From Tolypeutes matacus (Eukaryota; Chordata; Mammalia; Cingulata; Chlamyphoridae), in contig JAKSZT010054569.1 in the NCBI GenBank assembly GCA_026826555.1, forward strand, positions 2,153,412 through 2,217,411: DNA of 64,000 nt, given 5' to 3'. The notes under the pieces are model-generated. The model ran no database searches, was not told the origin of the DNA, and worked only from the letters and a program-made list of their open reading frames with translations. The position numbers and the translations under genes were made by a program. Below, piece after piece: positions 47,546-60,560 of this stretch (positions are counted from its first letter, which is position 1; each line of letters starts with the position of its first letter).

Positions 47546-48630
47546 AGACTTGGCTAGAACCACTGGAAGTTTCTTCAGGGCAATTTTGAAAGAGTAAAGA
47601 GGCTTTGAGATTGCATGCAGGGAAATGATTATTGTGATGGACCCTGGATTCTAAGCTGCAGGCGTGTGGGGGTGATGCACAAAGAAAAAATAGTAGCATC
47701 AAGAGGTTGGAAGTTTCACTCTACATTTACGTCCGTGACGTCTGGAAAGTACTCAGTGTATGACCAGAAAAAGCAGAACAGAACGGTCTTACTTATTGCC
47801 AATCTATAATGCCCTCAGTCCAGAGTGCAAGGGGTCTGCCCAGGTGTGTCTTTCAGCCATCCCTGATCTGCCCACTCAGGCACCTGGCAGCTCCTCCTCC
47901 TCCTTCCCCATCTCCTTTCCTTTCTCCCCTCTTCTCTCAGGGCCCAAGATTCACCCTACTTGAGCCAGCAGGTCTTAATTCACACCTTCACCCTACAAAC
48001 CCGGGCTGTTTGGTTGCAGTAGTCAAGATGGTTTCCAGCCCATTTCACCCTGGATCCTCACATTTTCAGGACAGAGCATAAAAAAGGCAAATCTTTCTCT
48101 CACTTAAATGGGTTGCTTCTTAAGGTATCACTTTTATTTATGCTAGAAAATCCCCTTCCTACCAGGAGTGATTGATGGGAAGGGATAAAGAGTGTGAAGG
48201 ATACAGAAAACCCCTTCACTCTGCACTTGTTAAATTCAGAATTACTTACCTTTTGGTATTCTAAATTTGCTGCATATTCTAATGAACTTGGACTAGAACT
48301 CACTTCTGTCCCATTGCTTCAGATTTAAACTTGGTCTTTATCTTTCCAGGTGATGAGGTCCAACCTTTTGGTTGACCCCTCTTTGGGCTTGTAGCTTTCA
48401 ATCAGCTAATCATTGCACCTACCCCCCCTCTGGGAACCAAGCTGGGATGCAGGTCAGCTCAGCCTTCTTGGCAGAAATGCTAGAGGTTTCTGTAAGGGCA
48501 GAATGAAACATTCCGGTTTCTTTCCAGTACCTAAGTTAGAAGATGCCCACCAATTTATTGGCATTTTTGGATACAAAATACTTTAAGCTTATGTCTTCAA
48601 GGCTGATCCTTGGGTCATGACTCAGCTGTC
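47546..48630. other. Unassigned intronic sequence
   Basis: No confident repeat, exon or RNA gene. Confidence 0.4.
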
Positions 48631-48639
48631 AAAGCCCTT

Positions 48640-48790
48640 CCTTTTGAATGGTTTCAGTTTTTTATCCCTGAATATATTACCTGGCCCTCATCCATATTAA
48701 AAGTCATCTGCCATTGTGTGCCCACTCACGGCTTCGTAAGTGCTTCTGGAAGTCTCGACCCATCAGCTGGGTGCCTCACATCCAGGAAGA
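48640..48790 (-). mobile_element. L3/CR1-like LINE fragment
   Basis: 'catccatattaaaagtcatc' and 'tgccattgtgtgcccactca' followed by 'cttcgtaagtgcttctgg' recall the antisense L3/CR1 3' end. Short and old. Confidence 0.5.
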
Positions 48791-49109
48791 AGTGACTACC
48801 GTTCCCAAACTGTGAGGTAAAGAAAAAATGACATCACATGGAAACAGGGAAGTATAGCCTAGGCTTGGTCTTTTCCTGTCACTTCAGAATTACTTAAAAT
48901 TTGAGCTAAGCAATGACTCAGACATAAAGATGCCAATTTGTAATCCCATGGGGCTCATTGCAGGGAGTTGGTTGTCAGAGTCTTCCCAGGTCCTTGACAT
49001 GATGCCTGTTCTGGAGCATAATTACTTGTTATCTCTGACCTTAGCCGCTGCCACGTGGGGGACCTGCCAGGCCCTGGGGAGAGCCCAGGACCACGCTATA
49101 CTACTTGGA

Positions 49110-49325
49110 GATCCATGTAGGGTGGTGGAAGGAGCATGGACTTTAGCGTCAGACTGGCCTGGTCTGTTGACTTTCTGATCTCCTGCCTCCTAGCTGTGTG
49201 GCCTCAGTATATTTAAACTCTCTAAGCCTCACTTTCCTCAGCTGCAGAATGAGGACAAATAACAGTACTTATTCTTAAGGCCATTGTAAGAACTAAATGA
49301 AATTATGCATTCTAAGAGCTTAACC
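49110..49325 (+). mobile_element. MIR SINE
   Basis: 'ggagcatggactttagcgtc', 'tcctagctgtgtggcctcag', 'aagcctcactttcctcagct' and 'ggccattgtaagaactaaat'. Confidence 0.9.
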
Positions 49326-49440
49326 CCTCTGAGCCCCTCTGCCCATCTGTAAAATAGAATTGATGTGAGGGGGAAATGAGATGGCTTCTCTCTGAAAGTC
49401 ACAATCACCGCTCCTGGCACCTTTCAGCAGATCATCTCCT
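49326..49440 (+). mobile_element. MIR SINE, second partial copy
   Basis: 'cccctctgcccatctgtaaa' and 'caccgctcctggcacctttc' repeat the MIR middle and 3' part directly after the previous copy. Confidence 0.6.
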
Positions 49441-49939
49441 CTGCACCATTTTGTAGAAATGCTAACAGAAAGATGTATCTGGGCACCAACCCATTGAATT
49501 CTGTTCTCTTTGGATCAGATGTGGGAGAAAAGCTGAAAACACTCTCTAGGTACCCAGGAACCTACTCCCAACTCATTTTTGGAAGGCAGAGCTAAGCATG
49601 TTTCTTTTAGGGAGGGAACTATAAAATCCTGCTCTAGTTGCAAATTGAACACATGGTCCTGTGGTCAGCTTTACTCAAGTGCAGCAACTGAGGATGAAAC
49701 AGAAGAGGTGCCTGGAAACCACACGGCAGTGATTTACTTTAAGTTTGTGAAGAGGGATAGATCTAGAAGGAACTGGGGGATGGAAAGTAGGGCCTACAGG
49801 AGTGGGTGTGGGGTGATGTGGAAGAAACCACAAAGCAGATAGCTGGGAAAATGCTGCTGCTTTTTCTTCTTTCTCTTATTCTCCCTCCTCTTCTTCTTTA
49901 CCAAGTCATTCCAGGTTGACTAGTGACTGTTATAGCAGC

Positions 49940-50150
49940 AAAGCAGCCGACTCATGGTAGAATGTGGCTTTTTAGAGTCAGACAAACCCGAGTTCAGTTT
50001 CTGATTCCATCACTTGCCCTTCTGAGCCTGAGTTGTTGCATCTGTGAAATAGGATGATAATATCTATCTTAGAGAGTCACTTGATCATCTGTGAGATTTG
50101 CTGGGCAAACAGCCCAGCCCAGCACCTGGATGCTGCAGAAGAATTGCAAG
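49940..50150 (+). mobile_element. MIR SINE
   Basis: 'ctttttagagtcagacaaac', 'cgagttcagtttctgattcc' and 'ttgttgcatctgtgaaatag'. Confidence 0.85.
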
Positions 50151-50219
50151 TTTTCTTCCTTCCCACCTCCTCGCACTCACTCTTGGTACACATCTATCTG
50201 TTAAACAGAATTGATTGTT

Positions 50220-50800
50220 AAGCCCTTTCTTCTTTAACAGAAAATGCTTTGCCTGCCATAAAGCATTAGCAAATAGTGATTGAGTTGGGGATTTTCCGGG
50301 GAGAAATGAGTAAGAGCTTGCAGTGAGTTTTCATTTGATTTGTAGATACCTTGTAATTACTTTTCACCACACAAAACCCACTTGAGGTACTGTTAAGGAA
50401 AGGAATAATGCTGCTTTGGCTGCTTTTTTCTCAACCTTTCTTTCTCTCATGCAAATCAGAATCATTAATCCTTTGCAGCTCTCTGGCCTCTTGGCTGTGG
50501 GAAAACCTGTAGTCACCTATCTTTTTTTTTTTTTTTTTTTAAATTCCCCTGAAAACAACATAATTGTCAAGGACTCATAACTCGTAAGTGCAATTTCAGC
50601 CCTCACATTGATAAGGCAATAATCCAAGCAAACAACATTAGATGAAGTTAAAAGTCTGGACATAAAGTAGAGATGGAAGCATTATTTGACGAGTTGAATT
50701 GAATTTCTCTATAAAGTTGCACAAATTCTTATGGGCAGAATAGACTTTGCAAAGAGCTATGAGGCCAAGCCACGAAGTAGCTTTGTTTCTAGTTCATCTC
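50220..50800. promoter_or_regulatory. Candidate conserved noncoding element upstream of exon 2
   Basis: Repeat-free apart from a T run at 50522-50540. It has an ATGCAAAT octamer at 50449-50456, CATTAAT and TAATTACTT cores, and paired caaacaac/ttgtt words. It lies 250-800 bases 5' of ALK exon 2. Conservation untested. Confidence 0.3.
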
Positions 50801-50995
50801 TCAGACATCTCCCAAGACATGGCATTGGGAACAACATTCGGACTTCTTAGATCTGTCTACCCTTGATAGAAAATGTGCATCAAGGTCCTGAGGTCAATCT
50901 AATAGTGGTCCAGTCTCACTTTCCTCATCTTTTCAATGGATGTCATGAAAGCCCCTTAAGAACTTTCTTTATAATGGATACTGAGCGAGAGCTAA

Positions 50996-51421
<426 letters not shown>

Positions 51422-51559
51422 TAATGGCTGCATTTTGACTGTGGCTCCCTATGTAGAGAGTTCTAACCTCAAAGTGATTCTAACGGTGATGATCTCTTGA
51501 GAGCATTGTTATTATGTTATTATGAGGGTCACAGGGCTCCCATGTCCTCTCAGATGAAC

Positions 51560-51720
51560 GTGTCCTTAGCTATTATTTCATCTCAGTTGATTCTGTAATA
51601 ACCTTGGAGGTAGGGAGGCCAGATCTCATTCCATTTTCAAGATGTAGCAACTGAGCTTTATAAGATCACACAGAGAGGGTTTTCTAAGGACAAAGCCAGG
51701 ATTCTTCCTGCAAGTCCTTT
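51560..51720 (-). mobile_element. MIR SINE
   Basis: 'ctattatttcatctcagttg', 'aagatgtagcaactgagctt' and 'agatcacacagagagggttt'. Confidence 0.75.
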
Positions 51721-52695
51721 TTTTCCCAGCCTTTTCCTACTCAACTTGCTAGAATCATGTTCCTATTTATGTGGTAGAGAATTCCACACCTCAGTGCCAA
51801 TACTAACAACTCCTAGAGGCTGGGCCTCTGCAGAGGCACGAGCAGGTATGGGGGAGTGCTGATGCATTCCAGATGGGCATGTTTGTCTGAGCTCCTCTAG
51901 AGTGAACCTCAGGAAGACGGGGGACTGGGCACTGATCCCAACAGGGAGGGCAGCCTGAGGACTTGTGGAAAGAGGAGTGAATGCAGGAGGCCCCCAGGGA
52001 TGGAAGGGCAATCATCAGGCCCAATTCAATTAAGTGTTTATGAACCCAGGACAGCACTAAGTTCCAGATTCCCCTTGGGCATGTTTCCCTATTCCTGCTA
52101 CTAAGCCTCTGCCCTTGGGTCTGAGCTATTTAAAATGCATCTAAGCAAGATCTTTCACACATTGTAAAGAAAAACTCCCAATCCAAAACCTGCTATCCTT
52201 CATCAACATGCAGTTAGTCTTGGTTCAGATTGTGTACCTTTTATTTCAAACTTAAACGATAAATGCATCAAAAACCCTAGGGCACTTCAGGATTATGTAT
52301 GCTTGGGATGTTTCCTGTTACTCAGAAGCATCCCCAGTAGAAGGAGAAGATCAGTAGTTGTCAGGAGATTCCAGATAAGAATTACACCTTGATTTTATTT
52401 AAGCCAGACACTGAGTATCATCTTATGATAAGGGCAAGTGTCTATAAATAATTGAAATGTGGCTTTGGAATCAGGTTTGTGATGCAACTTGTCTTCGGAT
52501 AACATTTTTGAGTTTAAGCTCAAAGTCATTCTGTGTCTCCACAGCAGGACAGCTATTACAAAATGCAGGGTGTCCAAAAACAGGTGGGTCTACCTCCCAA
52601 CTGCCTAGTGGGCAATACATTTGCTCCTTGTGAAGCATCCTGAAAGAGGTTATAGGTTGAAAGGAGAAACCACAAAACTACGAGACCTTATTAAA
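51721..52695. other. Unassigned intronic sequence
   Basis: Nothing recognised. Confidence 0.4.
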
Positions 52696-52699
52696 CTAC

Positions 52700-52880
52700 T
52701 AGGCACTGCTTGGCCTTGATACACCCACTTCCTCTCTCTGGGCTGCACTTTATCTGTAAAATAAGCTTGCAGTGGAGTGCCTCCTTGGGGAAAAGGAGTA
52801 GATCTGGATGATTTCCAAGATCCCCTTTAAACTCTCCTTGTGACTTAAAATCCTCACGACTTCCCCCTTGGAGAGGAGAG
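52700..52880 (+). mobile_element. MIR SINE, diverged
   Basis: 'cttcctctctctgggctgca' and 'ctttatctgtaaaataagct', then 'ccaagatcccctttaaact'. Confidence 0.6.
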
Positions 52881-53069
52881 GACCCAAACCATTGGCCAGA
52901 TATCACCAAATGCTGAATGAGCGCATCAAAGTCAGCATTTTAGTGCTATTTATTTACATGGAAGAGAAGAGCTGCTTCTGCTTGGTGCATCATTGACTGA
53001 GGGCAGTGGTAGTTTCAAAGCCTTTTCATCTTCTACCATATTGAATTCAGCGGAGACTCAAGAAGACTT

Positions 53070-53180
53070 CCCCCTACCCCTATGTGCCCGAACCTGTGCC
53101 AGATGCCAGGGGCCGTACAAAGATAAGACCTCCCCCTTTCCCTCTCAGAGCTCATAGGCCAGAGAAATAATTCTATAGGT
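53070..53180 (-). mobile_element. L2 LINE 3' terminus
   Basis: 'cgaacctgtgccagatgcca' and 'cctctcagagctcataggcc'. Confidence 0.6.
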
Positions 53181-54355
53181 AGCCAGCCCATGCCATGCAA
53201 AATGCCTCTGTGGGCTGCCCTTGGGAGTCAGAGGCTAAGCACTTGCCCCAATACCCATTGGAGAGCAAGCAGAATTAAGTCCAAGATTCCTGTCCCCTTA
53301 AGGATGCTTGCAGGGCTCAACCCGTCTGTCTTTAAGAACCAAAGAGGCCATCAGGCTCGTGGGTGATAAATCCACATCTTTCAACTGCCATGAAAGACAT
53401 TTCAAGAAATGTTAGCAACTTCATTAATTTTAAGGCTTCAAACTTAGGCAGAGAAATCTGACTGGAAAATTGCTGCCTGGAGGGATACTTCTTCAGATGG
53501 GGAGAAGTAATCAAGCCTCAGCAAGTCCGTGTGGGACTCCAGTGCTGGAGCTCAGTCCTCACCTGTGTCCTATTAGGAGGAAAGGGAAGGGAGGGCAACA
53601 GGGAGTAAGGAGTAGGGATCAGTGGCCCAATCGCAGGCATCGTGATGGACAACAGCTGGCCAGTCCCATCCCGCAAGCTGTCCAGTCCTGAAACGAGCCT
53701 AGCTTTCTTCTCGCCAGTGTTTTATGAGAAGAGACGAGGTGGAGAGAGGCTAATAAGATTTATTCACCCCCAGCCTATAATTATCTGCTTGAGGAAAAAG
53801 TTTGACCTACCTTTTTGAAGCCTCCCCATATTTCTTCTAATTTACATTGGCGCCTTTTATGTTGTGTAAAATATATTCTCTTCAGTGACATTTGGTATCA
53901 GATTCCAGCTCTTTCTCGCCTCTTGTCTTGAATGACAGGAGCCTAGTAATTCCATCATTGACAAGCAGAGAGCTGTCCGTTCCTCCCCCAGGCTTTGAAG
54001 GAGGGAGGATATCAACAGAAAGAGATTTTTTCTTTTTCCTTTTATCGTCAGCTTTGACTGCTTTAGACTTATTTATAGGCTTGACTAAAGGATTGGGCTC
54101 TAACTACCTACCCAGATAAAAATCTTTTGCACCCAGCAGCATCAGGTGCTGAGAAATTGAGGCCACCTGGGGGTTTTGAAAGGGAGTTTTGATCACCTTG
54201 AGTTCTAGATCACAGAGACAGATCATAGCCTTCCCAACTTTAATTCATATTTGCCCACTCTGGCATGAGAGGCATCAGAACAACACTTGAAGCAGAATGA
54301 CCTGAGTCTGTCTTCGGTGAGGAGGAGAAGGAGGTTTTTCATTTACTAAAGAAGC
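53181..54355. other. Unassigned intronic sequence
   Basis: No repeat. The AT-rich part at about 53690-53900 has TAATAAGATTTATT and looks enhancer-like, but weakly so. Confidence 0.3.
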
Positions 54356-54359
54356 AAAA

Positions 54360-54580
54360 AGTGTGATACTTTGCAAAACTCTTTCCCACCCATTTTTCTC
54401 ATTTGATCACTGTTATGAAATTGTGAGATGGATGAAGATTATTTTATGTCCCATATTTATAGAAATGTTTGAAATCCAAAGAAATGTATTACTGTACTCT
54501 CGAGTTATGGATCAGGTGAGCATGATCCCAGCTTTTCTGACTCAAATTGAGTGCTTTTTCTACCATATCACGAAGTTATT
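54360..54580 (-). mobile_element. MIR SINE, diverged
   Basis: 'catttgatcactgttatgaa' and 'tgagatggatgaagattatt', with the terminal part 'gattgagtgc' type words near 54547. Confidence 0.5.
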
Positions 54581-56075
54581 TCAAAGATGAACTCTCCCTC
54601 CTGGTCTTGGGCCAAATAGGCCATCTGATGTCCAAATCTTGGGAGCTGTAGGACCAAGACTTGCCCCCTTGGTGCTATGGGCAGTCTTGTCCTCTCTCCT
54701 ACCTCTTCTTCCCACCCTGGACTGTGATCCCTCATCCTTCCAGCCTTCCAAATTCCTGAACATTGAATCCTGGAAAAGAAGACATTCTTCCCTACATTCT
54801 AACAGAGCACAATAAAGCATTGCTGGACTTGACATAAAAGTTCCACTAAAACTTTGCTTTCAGTTCTATGAGGACCCATCCAATTTAGGGGCTGATGCTT
54901 TTGGAGAGAAAGAAAAATTAGACTTTTTAATTACTTTTTCTGCCACCACTACCACCACCACCAGTTCTGTTACTATATCAATTTATTTGATTAAAAGGAT
55001 TGGGGAAATTAAATCTCTCTCTCTTAAACACAAACACACACACAACCTACCACAGAATCAAAATGGAAAATAAAAAGGGCTTCCAGTCCCTCATGGGATC
55101 TGCTTCATGGTTCTGGCAGAAAGTCAAGTTTGATCACATTTCTGAAATTACATATTTAATGTGGCTGGCCATGATCAGACATTCTGGCCCTTAGGAGCCT
55201 GGCATCTGTGAAAAGCAGCTCCCAGCTCCTTTGTGGTCCATCGTCAGGGCTGAAAGCTTTCCTACCAACTCCTCTGCTTTTGACAGGCCAGACCCTTTTT
55301 GTGTTCTGTTCCCAGCCCTGCTCCACTGAGCTGGGGAGGCCAGTTCTTTCCTAGCCCATGCTTTCATATTTTTATGTACAACATGATAATCAAAAGGCTT
55401 CTGGATGCCTTCACCAAGAAGCCTCAGTCCCAAAGGGGATTGCAATGCTGGGACTCATACACGGTAGAGGGAAAGGCAGCGTTTGTCGCCTTAAGGACCA
55501 CTGACATGCTGGGGAGATGAATTCAATCCACGGATATTAAATATAAAGCAGTTGGCTTAGATGTTTTGAGCAGGGGCATATTAAAAATGTTCCACTTGGT
55601 AATTTACATTTAAAAGGAAGACACGTAAAGCCATTCAATAAATACCACCTTCCAAAAAAGGAACAATTTATCTCTGCGTTAGAGGCAGATGGGAAAAGTA
55701 GAAAGCAAAAAGTCAGAATGAAAGAAAATAAGAGAGAGAATGACCAACTGAAACAAAGATAAGAGATGACCTGAAACAATTATCACAGATAGAGAGGGAA
55801 AGACATCGACAAAAGAGAAAGAAAGAGAGAGCCAGATGGCTGAGGGGACAGAGATAGAAAGACACACACACAGAAAGAGAGACGAGGCAGCCTAAAGGCT
55901 CGCTTACGGTGTCTGGTCTCCTTTCCATTTGTTCTTTCTATTGCTAATGTCTTCAGCTCTCCCACCTGGGCCGGGGGCTCCCTAATGCTTGTTCCAGTCT
56001 TGACATCCCTCCTAAGGGTCAATCCTGCAGCCCTACCGGCCTGTATTGTGCTTCCAACCACAGAGAATGGGAGGA
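54581..56075. other. Unassigned sequence with purine-rich tract
   Basis: GA-rich at about 55680-55885, (CCA)n-like at 54942-54963 and a short CA run at about 55027-55044. No exon recognised. Confidence 0.4.
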
Positions 56076-56079
56076 TGGG

Positions 56080-56300
56080 TATAAGCATGCATTGAGCACC
56101 ATCTATTTGCCCCTTGGTATTTCTCTCAGCATGTCAGTGGTAAAGATAAATAGGACACACTCCCTTCCCTCAAGGAGCTCTCACAGAAGAGGCAAACATT
56201 TCTGTTCTGTGGTAAGTGCAGTAACAGAGGCATGTTCAAAGTGCGCTGGAATACAGAGGAGAGAGGTCCAGTTCTGTAGACGACTAGGGAACCCATCCTG
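56080..56300 (-). mobile_element. L2 LINE 3' end
   Basis: 'gcattgagcaccatctattt', 'cctcaaggagctctcacaga' and 'gtggtaagtgcagtaacaga'. Confidence 0.7.
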
Positions 56301-56802
56301 GAGCTGGGGACACCTATGCTGGGCCTTGGGCCCCAGGGAACACCAGGACTAATGTGTCCCTTGAACCTGTCTCCCCAAAGCCTACCTGCTCCATCTTGCA
56401 AGGCCCAGCTGAGTCCCTGCCTACACCAACACGACTGAGCCTTTCCTGAGTATTCTAGGCCGGCTACCCTACTATCTATTTCTCCTTGGAATTTTTTGGC
56501 AGGATCAGCTACACTAGTGTGGGATCATACCTCTCTTGAAATATGAGAAGATTCTGACTTGTACAGAGGATGATTTTATCCTGAGTATCCCAATTTCTCT
56601 AAGAATCCCATTGGACAATGCCCATCCTCCCAGAACCTGGGGCTTTCCTGCTGTTTCTTTTCAACCAAATCACTTTCCTAGCTTGTATTTCGTTCCCCGT
56701 ATAGGCCCAGGTGTAAACCAGGGCACCTGATAAAGCAATCATGTATGAGTCTAGCGTACCCAAGTGGAAGCAGAAAAGTTAAATGTCACATTTGTCTTTC
56801 AT

Positions 56803-56897
56803 TCTTCCCTCCTTCCCTCCCTCCCTTCCCTCTTTCTCTTTCTTTCTTTTTCTCTCTGTTTCTGTCTCTTTCTTGCTTTATCTTTCTAACTCTCTTA
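56803..56897. repeat. Pyrimidine simple repeat (CCTT/TTTC)n
   Basis: cctt units grade into tttc and tctc units. Confidence 0.9.
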
Positions 56898-57019
56898 CCT
56901 TCTCTTGTCCCATGAGTGTCTCCAATTTGCCAAGCTCTTTGCACCTGCCCTCATAGGGAGCCTTGCCTAGCCCACTTTCATCATAGATCTGACATGGATC
57001 CAAGCATTCGTCTGGAAGG

Positions 57020-57180
57020 TGCTTCTTAATAATGTGTTTTGTGATTGTGCTCTGTGTGTGCTGTATCCCAGCACGCCAATTAGTCTCATGGGGAATCTCT
57101 CTGTGGGTCTGATTAGCCGTCAATGCCTAATAGGCTTGCTTGGGAAATAAGGCTTTTCAGGTTTAGCAAAGACATGGCAG
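57020..57180. promoter_or_regulatory. Candidate conserved noncoding element
   Basis: Repeat-free, with ATTAG/CTAAT cores at about 57079, 57111 and 57128 and TAATAATG at the left end. Weak texture evidence only. Confidence 0.2.
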
Positions 57181-57289
57181 GCCTGTTAGATGTAGCAGAG
57201 CTTCTCTCTCAGACCACGCAGTGAGCATTCACACCCAGGAGCTGGTGACCACGTTAGTCCCCAAATTGGGACAGCCCGGGAGGTTGTGG

Positions 57290-57480
57290 ACCTCGCCTAT
57301 CACCGTTCTCTCCCTGAGGAGGCTTCTATAGTGTCTTTCCACAGCGTTTTGTACTTTTGATGTTACACGTTTCCTTGTGTCTTAGTTATTTGTGACCCTG
57401 CACCATCATTCTTCCTAGGCTGTAAACTCTTGGAGGCCGGGGAATCCATGATTGTTCCCCTCTGCAGCCAGGCACTTCTC
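57290..57480 (+). mobile_element. L2 LINE 3' end
   Basis: 'cctaggctgtaaactcttgg' and 'ctctgcagccaggcacttct' fit the L2 end. Confidence 0.65.
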
Positions 57481-58139
57481 AGGGTTCGCACTCAGTTGGG
57501 ATCTCAGAAACCGTGCACTATGCGAAAGTGCAATCTTTGCCGAGCATCCCAGGGTCATGCTGGGAGCAGACTCGGGCCTCTCAGGTCCCAACCTGGAGCT
57601 TTTCAGCCCCTGAGGTTCTCAGGTTTAGTCAAAGGTAGAGACATTCCCATCAGCCCTTGCATTTCTGAATTCATATTAACTGGTTTCAAGAAAGAAATGT
57701 CTAAGGGGAGAACAGCTCCTGGGCTAGACATACTTAGGTTTAGAATTCAAAGCTGTGATTTTAACTACTTTGGGCAGGCTTATTTTTTTCTCTTCTCAAT
57801 CTAAAAAAGCATATTCAGCAGACATGAATGAGCTGAAGAATTTTTGTTTTGACAGCTTTGGGACATCTGAGATATTGTATACAGAGCATTTCTAACCAGC
57901 CTAGAAAGACATGTGTCCAAAACATATGCAGGAAAATGACTGATCAAGAGTGAGAAAAATGAGAGGAAATCCTCTTAAGAGGAAATGTTTTGTCAAGAGC
58001 AACTCCAGATGCAAAATTCTGTGCCAGAAGAGACCTTGGATTAACAGACTTTAACCAGCCCATTTGGGTAGATGACTGGAATGATTTCATCTGTGAGAAA
58101 TTTACAGAGACTGTTAGGATCCACAGTGGCTGGTCAAAT

Positions 58140-58260
58140 AGCTCACCTTATAGATGAGGAAACTGAGGCCGAGGGAGGCCAGTGATTTGCCAGGGGCAAA
58201 AGGCGGAGCTGAGATTCAAACCCAGGCTGCCTCTGGGCAGAGCTCATGCTGGCCCACTTA
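58140..58260 (-). mobile_element. MIR SINE
   Basis: 'agatgaggaaactgaggccg' and 'gagctgagattcaaacccag' are strong antisense MIR words. Confidence 0.88.
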
Positions 58261-58714
58261 CAGCAGAGCCTCAGCATTTCATGTTTTTTCTCAGAACCTG
58301 GGCTCACTAAGTACTTCCTCCTCGTATGTCAGTCCAATCTATTGCTTCCCCTATGTCATCACTTTAAGACTGTCTTCAGCCAGCCCAGCAGGTGTCTGCT
58401 GTCCTAAGGATTGCTTCTGTTTGGGACAAGTCCATCCTGATGTGGGTAAACCCATGACCAGGCTCTGTTCAGTTGGCTGGCCATCATCTGGAGATGATTC
58501 TGGGGACCTGCATGGTAGGACAAGGTTCATGAGCCATCGGTCTTGAGTTCACCTGCTCATTGCCTGTTTAAATCTCCTCTATAATAAGTGACCGTCCAGG
58601 TTCTGTCTGAAGGCAAGAGGGGAAGGAATGGTGGGGAAAAATCTCAATTTGGGACCTGAGATATGGAATTCCCATCTCTGATTCATATGGATTTTATTCC
58701 TTAGACCAGTAATC

Positions 58715-58830
58715 ACCCCCCCTTTAGTTCAGTTTGCCATCTGTAAAATGGGCATAATCATGGTTCCTATTGAGAGCATCGCTGTGAGAACAAACTCTGA
58801 GACGAGATTTAACTGTGCCTGGAGGGCAGG
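58715..58830 (+). mobile_element. MIR SINE
   Basis: 'cagtttgccatctgtaaaat' and 'gcatcgctgtgagaacaaac'. Confidence 0.75.
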
Positions 58831-58923
58831 TGCTACTCGAATGCCTCCTGAAACTGTCCCAATGAGAGGCAGAAGCCTGGGTTTGGGTTTTATGGCTCTA
58901 TTTGCTAGAAGTGTTTTCCTTAC

Positions 58924-59589
58924 TGTCTTAATTTGCCAAAGCTGCTACCCAACTACCACACAATGGGTTGGTTTAAACAACAGGAATTTATTGTCTGATG
59001 GTTTCAGAGACTAAAAGGCTGGCTTTCTTCCTGGGGTGGTGGTGTTTTGGGGCTGGCTCACCGCAACCCTTGGCTTCCTTGATGCCTCGTGTCACATGGC
59101 GAAGGCCTCTCCTTTCTCTTTGGGTTCCTGCTGACTTCCTGCTTCTGGCTCTTTGTAGGGCGTCCAGGAATCTGGATTAAGACCCATTCTCATTCACTTG
59201 GGTCACATCTTGACTGAAAATAACATTTTCAAGAGACTCCTTTTATAATAGGCTCCTACTCACAGGGACGTGGGTTAAGAACATGTCTACATTATAGTCA
59301 TATAGTAAACTATAACGTAAACTGTAGTCCACAGTTAGTGGCAATGCTTCAAAATGTGCTCATCAATTGTAACCAATGTACTGCACTAATGAAAGATGTT
59401 GCTAATGTGGGAAAGTGTGGGCAGGGTGAGGGATAGGGCATATGGGAATCCCCTATATTTTTTATGTAACGTTTATGTAGTCTAAAGCGTCTTTAAAAAA
59501 AAAAAAAAATAATCCATTTACCAAATTTCAGTAAAGAAAAAAAAAAAAAGAACATGCCTAAATTGGGGAACATAGTTCAGTCTTTCACA
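58924..59589 (-). mobile_element. MaLR (MLT1-like) LTR, carrying a nested L1
   Basis: On the minus strand the LTR begins TGTGAAAGACTGAACTATG, contains a polyadenylation signal within 'gacaataaattcctgttgt', and ends near TTTGGCAAATTAAGACA. A younger L1 end at 59290-59547 splits it. Solo LTR only; no viral genes are present. Confidence 0.85.
59290..59547 (+). mobile_element. 5'-truncated L1 3' end, plus strand, nested in the LTR
   Basis: Words such as 'agttagtggcaatgcttc', 'gcactaatgaaagatgtt' and 'catatgggaatccc' match the reverse complement of 28090-28290, so it shares the 3' untranslated region of the large L1. It ends in two A runs. Target duplication aagaacatg(t/c)cta lies at 59277-59289 and 59548-59560. 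Confidence 0.88.
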
Positions 59590-59924
59590 CCCCTGTGAGT
59601 TCCTACTTTTGCCCTCTGGAACCTGAAAGTATTTCACCTTTAACCAAGATACTCTGGACAGGGATTTAATCCCATGCAGACCAGTTTAAATTTCATAAAC
59701 CTACCTATGCTTATTCTCAACCAGCTTCCTCTCTTAGTGCTTAACATTTGTCAAAATCCTATAATCAATCAAGGCACAGCCTGGAATTTGACTCCTCTGT
59801 GAGTTTCTGGTCCTCCCAGGCAGAGAGTCCTCCCTGTTCTGTGCCCCCATGGCACAGTGGACCTCCCTGGTGTCTGCCTAGTGGAAGAGTCAGCTGTGGG
59901 CATGTCCATCTCCCCCACTAGATT

Positions 59925-60025
59925 GGGAGTCCTTGGAGAGAAGAGACTTCATCTCCTTCAGCCCAGTCTTCCCAGCACTGCACAGGGTGTGGCACAGGCT
60001 CCACGCTAGGGCAGCCCAGTATCTG
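59925..60025 (+). mobile_element. L2 LINE 3' terminus
   Basis: 'gagagaagagacttcatctc' and 'tgcacagggtgtggcacagg' fit the L2 end. Confidence 0.5.
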
Positions 60026-60419
60026 CTCATGTGTTTAGATCCGCATTTGGGAGGATCTCCAGGTTCACCTCCAACATCCAGCAGACCCTCACCACAGAGT
60101 CAGAAGAACAAGTAGGAAGGGCTCTTTCCCATCTTCTGAGCCTCCTCCCTGCTATCATGGATACCACATTGCTCAGACCTGATCTCCACTTTCGGTCTTG
60201 AGGAATGATCCCATTTGGATCAAAATCCTGAGCAACTGTACACACTGCAAGGGTTTCCATCATGCCCTCTGGAACCTGCTTGCTTGTGTTAGAGATTCTC
60301 TTCAGGGAGAACATCACCCCTACCCTGCCTCCCACCCCACACACATTCTGCATGAATCCTTCATAGAAATTGCAAGCATAGAACCGGATGGGGTGTCCAA
60401 CATAGATTCTGGTCATAAC

Positions 60420-60560
60420 TCTTTCAAGTCTCCAGATGCCAGGCCATGTCACCTTGGCCAAGGGACTTCATCATCCTGGGCCTCAGTTTCCTTATGTGGA
60501 CTTCAGAATATGTGTGATTTTAATTATTTTCAATTTTCTGCTCTGGGTTAAGAGCAGAGT
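60420..60560 (+). mobile_element. MIR SINE
   Basis: 'catgtcaccttggccaaggg' and 'ctgggcctcagtttccttat'. Confidence 0.8.
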
